A DNA stretch of 64,000 nucleotides from Cololabis saira (lineage: Eukaryota; Chordata; Actinopteri; Beloniformes; Belonidae). The notes below the pieces were generated by a model, which worked only from the letters and a program-made list of their open reading frames with translations, was not told where the DNA came from and searched no databases. The position numbers were made by a program, and so were the translations under genes. Shown piece by piece: positions 59,931 through 64,000 of this stretch (positions are counted from its first letter, which is position 1; the number at the start of each line of letters is the position of its first letter). The stretch lies in contig NC_084597.1 of NCBI RefSeq assembly GCF_033807715.1, forward strand, positions 5,036,166 to 5,100,165, given 5' to 3'.

Positions 59931-62140
59931 GTGCACTCGATGATGGCAGAACTGGTAGATAGTGTGAGATTAATTAAACTTCTGAACAAGTTTGTCCTTA
60001 TGAAAACTACCAGAATCGGAATCAGAATAAAGTCAGCTTGGGGAGATGACTGTTTTTCACATTCTTATCACATGTTAGCAGAGGACAGGGCAGCACTTCC
60101 TGTGTTCCGTCAGGGGTGTCGACTATCCGACAACTACCCCATTGTCAGTTGAACCATCTGTTCAAAACCTCCAACAAAGGTCCTGTTTTTAGTTGACCCC
60201 TTGACCCTTTGTGTTTTTTAAGGATGTCTGTTTGTTTCTGCATAACACAGATTAGTTGCTTTTTAACTGAACTGTCACATGTGTGTTTTTTACCCCCAAA
60301 CATCTGTTCATTGTCCATTATCTATACACTGACAGTCTGTTTACCAAATATGGTCGTTCCTGTCAGTTTTTCAATAAATACCTGATGCAAAGAAGGAGCA
60401 AGCAAGCATTTCGTCGAGAGCCAGAGAGCCATGTTGCTCTGCAGGGCTCCGACTTTGTTTCCCTTCTGCGCAGAAGGCCTGAAAAATCATTTCTAACAGT
60501 CTTTGTGTCTTTCCTAAGTTATTAATTTATGTATGTTGATTTAGGAACCTAACAGATATATTTGCAGATCCTCTGCATACAGATGAAAGGAGACATTATA
60601 GTGTGAAATCCTAGTGGCAACATGTATAAAGTACTTAACTTAATCTGATATTTCAAGTTCAAAGAAGTGCGTTCATCAAACAAACCACCTATTACCACAA
60701 ATGTCCTTTTTTTGAATAATTTTGGATTATTTTGGTTTTGGAGCAGAGAAGGCCGTGACATATAAGTCAAAAAATCTTTTTCCAAAATCCTCCTGTCATC
60801 ACAGCGGACATTTGACAAACAAAAGAAACTCCATCACGCCCCCCCCCCCGGTGTGTTCTTAACCACTTAAATAAATGGGAGGGTCTAAAAGTTACCAAAG
60901 TAATATTAAACTGTTCTAAATACAGATATTATTTACAGATTTTGGTGCCAAAACCAGCTCAAGTATATTCTAACTGCATGGAGAAAAAACTAAATTGATA
61001 TGAACGTATGATTTACACACATTCAACATAAATGGCCACAACAATATTCTTCCTATGGAGCTTTTAATATAACACATAAGCCATATGGTCTGAATACCAA
61101 GGCGAGCAGTTTTAGCAAGAGAAACTGGATGCCCCAGTTTTCCAGGAAAAGTCTCCATATTCGCTGCCTGATCCCCAGCTGGCACCATCCCCAGACATCT
61201 CCCTGGATTTACCATTATCGGGCTGGCATTATTTCCAAGACACCATCTAGTGATATAGAAATGTTACCTCAGTGCCACTGGAATTTTATCCTGTGCAGAA
61301 ACAAATACACATCGTTTTTATTTCCAACAGCCCCGTGAAAGAGATGCCGAACAGAGTTCAAACACAGAAATAGAAAGTAGCATTTTAGATAGTTGATATG
61401 TAATTCTGGCCCAGAATTAGAGGATCAGCTGCAGGTGGTGTTATACCCACGTGGAACAAATTCCACCAACTCAGGAAGTTTGCATCTGCTTGTTTGCACT
61501 GGGGCACTGCACGCTATGTCTCCAGATCAACACAGTTACTAATGTGTTTTTATCTAATGACCTGTAATTACTCATACTACTGGTTAAATCAAATTACTGA
61601 CCTCCCTCAAAATCTTTATTCATTTCTTTCCCATTAATTTCATTTTTGATGAAGGATTTGTTGTGATTTTTCATATTCTTATGACATTTAGGGTGTGATT
61701 ATACTGTGTCCTATTCAGTAAATTCTTCAGATTTGAAGGGGATTGGATATATATCGTGAACCAAACACCAACTTCAAGTCGGAGGCTGAATTTCTCATCA
61801 AAGGTTATATATTTTGCATCACAACCTGTATAGTTACCTTATCATTAGAAATAAATGACTTAATAATGCAATATATATATACTTTTTAGGTTACTTTTTC
61901 GACATTCAGTCACAATACATGACTGGGAGAGGACTTCAAAAGTTATTTTTAAGAATGGAGGACCACAAGAGATGAACTACATTTCGTAGAAGTTACTGAA
62001 AGATTAATTTAGGCTGGAGGAATTAATTAAGAAAATATTTTAACTGACATTACATTTCACTACTGTTCAATTATTTCAGAGTTCCTGACACCACTATTGT
62101 GTTTTAACCACCTAGGACAGTTCAACCCATGCCATCCTGG
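59931..62140. other. Unannotated spacer
   Basis: 2.2 kb, the longest stretch here without a recognised element. A short C run lies at 60840-60850 and a small TATATATA run near 61872. Open frames of 60-90 codons near 60283, 60549 and 60970 have no domain or splice context. Confidence 0.5.
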
Positions 62141-62148
62141 GGCCTCAT

Positions 62149-62300
62149 CTATAAAGCTTGCTTGCGCAGAAAAAGCGCCTGAAAGTTGCGGAAGCCGCCA
62201 TCTACGCAAAGCCTCGGATCTAAAAAGAAAAAACTAACCGATGGCTGCCGCTCCAAACCCACTACTCCACGCCGAAGAGGAAAAAAGAAAGTGTTCTGAT
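62149..62300. mobile_element. Single end of CAGGGGCCTCAT element
   Basis: CTGGGGCCTCATCTATAAAG and GATCTAAAAAGAAAAAAC match the complemented right end of the element at 15289-16598. The other end is not found. Confidence 0.65.
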
Positions 62301-62457
62301 TAAAATAAGGAAAGTTGGACTACCAACAAGTATATAACAATTGCGTTCATAAGGATAAAGTTTAAAAAAAATAAAAAAAAATTAAAGAAATTGTCTCTTC
62401 TCCCCGTGTGTGTCTACCTGTCATGCACGGGTACTTGGGCGCATGTTGTTTACTTTT

Positions 62458-62580
62458 AAGCCGGAATTATGGTTCTGCGTCACACCAACGCAGAGCCTAC
62501 GGCGTAGGGTTTGGCGTAGGGTGCGCGTCGCCGCGAACCCTACGCCGTAGGCTCTGCGTCGGTACGACGCGGAACCATCA
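62458..62580. mobile_element. Foldback element
   Basis: AGCCGGAATTATGGTTCTGC and ACGACGCGGAACCATCA arms with a double GGCGTAGGGT core. It has decayed outer tips. Confidence 0.75.
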
Positions 62581-62954
62581 ACGCACACGTGGATGTCAGC
62601 GCCGCAGCTCCGCTTCCTCCCGGCACCGGGGCTCGGCGTGTCCCTCCGCGGTACTCCCGCGGAGTCCCGCAGCCCCAGTGAGTATTTTCACCGGACATTT
62701 TGACCGGAGAGATTATAAAATACCGGACTTCGGCATATTTTACCGGTTATGTTATGTTCCCTCGTTTACTTTTCTTCTTCTGACCCGTTAGCGGCGCTTG
62801 GCAACCAAGGAAAATGAGCATTACCGCCACCCTCTGGATTGGAGTGGTATAATTTTTCTAGGTCGCCAAGTGGCAAGACAGCCAAAAATATGTCTCGCCA
62901 CAGCAAAATCTAGGTCGCAAATGGCGAGTGGCGACTGCTAATTTCAAGCCCTGG
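62581..62954. other. Unannotated, element-derived in part
   Basis: GC-rich start, then GTCGCCAAGTGGCAAGAC and GTCGCAAATGGCGAGTGG, two related ~18-base motifs near 62860 and 62913. No coding feature. Confidence 0.35.
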
Positions 62955-63524
62955 GTTTCCCCCAAAGCATTATAGCATAGCATCTCTGTTAGCATCTCTG
63001 TTAGCATCTCTGTTAGCATCTCTGTTAGTATCTCTGTTAGCATCTCTGTTAGCTTCATTTTTTCTGAGGCAAACCCTTAAAAAAACAGTCAGTTTTAATA
63101 CAAAGCCTTGTGCCAAATGTCACACAGGTTCCTTTATTAACAGAGGTGTGCACAATATCAAAATGTATAAAACAAATGAAATAAAAATAAACTGCCTGCA
63201 TATATAGAATAAAAATGCTTCTTGAATAAAATAAAACAAATATCCCTTTCCTGCATAACAATTAAATTCAAATACACTGTGCAATTAATACAATGTAGAC
63301 AGTAACAAGCAGACTTTTCCACTGAGGTTGACAGTTGTGCAAATAACAAAACACTTGTGCAAATCTCAAATAAAACATTCAAGTCAATTTGTCACAAAAT
63401 AAGCTATATCAAAATCATTAAAAAAAAAAAAAGTATAATCGATATAAACGATATTGTCTCGTACCATATCACGTTTGAAAATATATCGATATATATTAAA
63501 ATCTCGATATATCGCCCAGCCCTA
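62955..63524 (+). mobile_element. Family 2 short element, left end lost
   Basis: CCCCCAAAGCATTATAGCAT to ATATATCGCCCAGCCCTA, collinear with 12765-13296. The first ~90 bases including the left terminus are missing. Confidence 0.85.
62978..63054 (+). repeat. 12-bp minisatellite (TTAGCATCTCTG)x6
   Basis: Six units, one with a TTAGTATCTCTG variant; four in the copy at 12786-12838. Confidence 0.9.
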
Positions 63525-63559
63525 GTGTAGAGTCACGTGGCTCACTTCATCCAGTAAAA

Positions 63560-63774
63560 CCAAATACTATGACTATAACTAGCTGTTAATCGATTGGTTT
63601 AAAAAGAGGGTATTTTTTTTGTGGTTTCATAAAATCACCCAGACCACCCTGGTCCCCCAGATACACCAGATATAAATCGACAACAATGACGACGAAAAAG
63701 ACTAATAGTCAAATTTTAGTCAAAATTTGAGGGCTTCAGTCGACCAAGAATTTCTTTGATTGATTGCAGCCCTA
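63560..63774 (+). mobile_element. hAT-like element right end
   Basis: GTCGACCAAGAATTTC and TGATTGATTGCAGCCCTA are the complement of a common fish hAT terminus (TAGGGCTGCAATCAATC). The left boundary is uncertain. Confidence 0.5.
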
Positions 63775-64000
63775 CAAAATACGCATTCAGGAAGATATTT
63801 CTTCACTATTAAATGAACCAGTATACATGCAATAGGCTATTTCTAGAAAATTATGATAGTTCTCAGTGATCTACAGAATTTGGCAAGGATTACCTTTCAA
63901 CCATAATAATAATCAAGCATTAAGAATAGGCAACTATTGTTGGAGGAAATACTCTGCCATCCTGACACACAACCACACGTACCACAATCTATAATATGAG
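63775..64000. other. Unannotated edge sequence
   Basis: No feature recognised before the window ends. Confidence 0.5.

Noticed and set aside
62858..63058. LTEM repeat peptide
   Set aside because: Translation of the 12-bp minisatellite.

Overview
The window is a transposon-dense, non-genic stretch of a vertebrate nuclear genome, most likely a teleost fish. The evidence is the mix of repeats: short hAT-type elements with 8-bp target duplications, TTAA-flanked elements, two tRNA-derived SINE types, L2-type and other non-LTR LINEs, palindromic foldback elements flanked by TTA, and very long TTTC/TTCC tetranucleotide arrays. The species cannot be named from the sequence. There is no rRNA, tRNA gene, CRISPR array or complete host gene.

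Host coding sequence is sparse. Two internal exons with splice sites lie on the minus strand at 7564-7669 and 54730-54899; they may belong to one or two large genes, and I recognise neither. Two further candidate coding segments are each broken by a transposon: a minus-strand reading frame ending near 34993-35196, and a plus-strand frame at 36394-37945 split by a TTAA element. Everything else that reads as protein is transposon-derived: hAT transposase pieces (ZMYM1-like 8402-8554, BED-finger pieces near 21355, 35541 and 50384, GTF2IRD2-like 29641-29905), LINE reverse transcriptases (22821-24790; L2 at 56335-57830 and 59208-59930), and short conserved frames inside TTAA or palindromic elements.

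Layout: 0.5-2.3 kb, a three-level nest (hAT-like element containing a TTAA element containing a foldback). 3.2-6.1 kb, a tandem duplication and chimeric element built on TTTC arrays. 7.8-10.1 kb, a 2.3-kb element with 43-bp terminal inverted repeats that collected other elements. 11-13.7 kb, hAT-like copies including a mosaic. 15.3-18.5 kb, two more elements, one holding a 1.3-kb TTCC array. 20-24.8 kb, a GATA array, SINEs and a LINE. 25-29.6 kb, an inverted duplication whose breakpoint lies in a tetranucleotide array, plus a 64-bp-armed palindrome with an embedded frame. 29.6-36 kb, hAT remnants. 36.4-41.8 kb, an interrupted coding segment, a second TTAA element and LINE tails. 41.8-43.6 kb, a GC-rich promoter-like insertion. 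43.8-52.9 kb, hAT elements and nests. 53-64 kb, LINE and L2 remains with further insertions.

The most interesting pattern is one short-element family (ends GGGATGGGCGGTATGG and ATCACCCATTCCTA, 8-bp target duplications, here called family 1). It carries tetranucleotide arrays at one fixed internal site. In five copies the array starts at the apex (CGTACG) of half a foldback palindrome, and these arrays appear to have served as breakpoints for local rearrangements.
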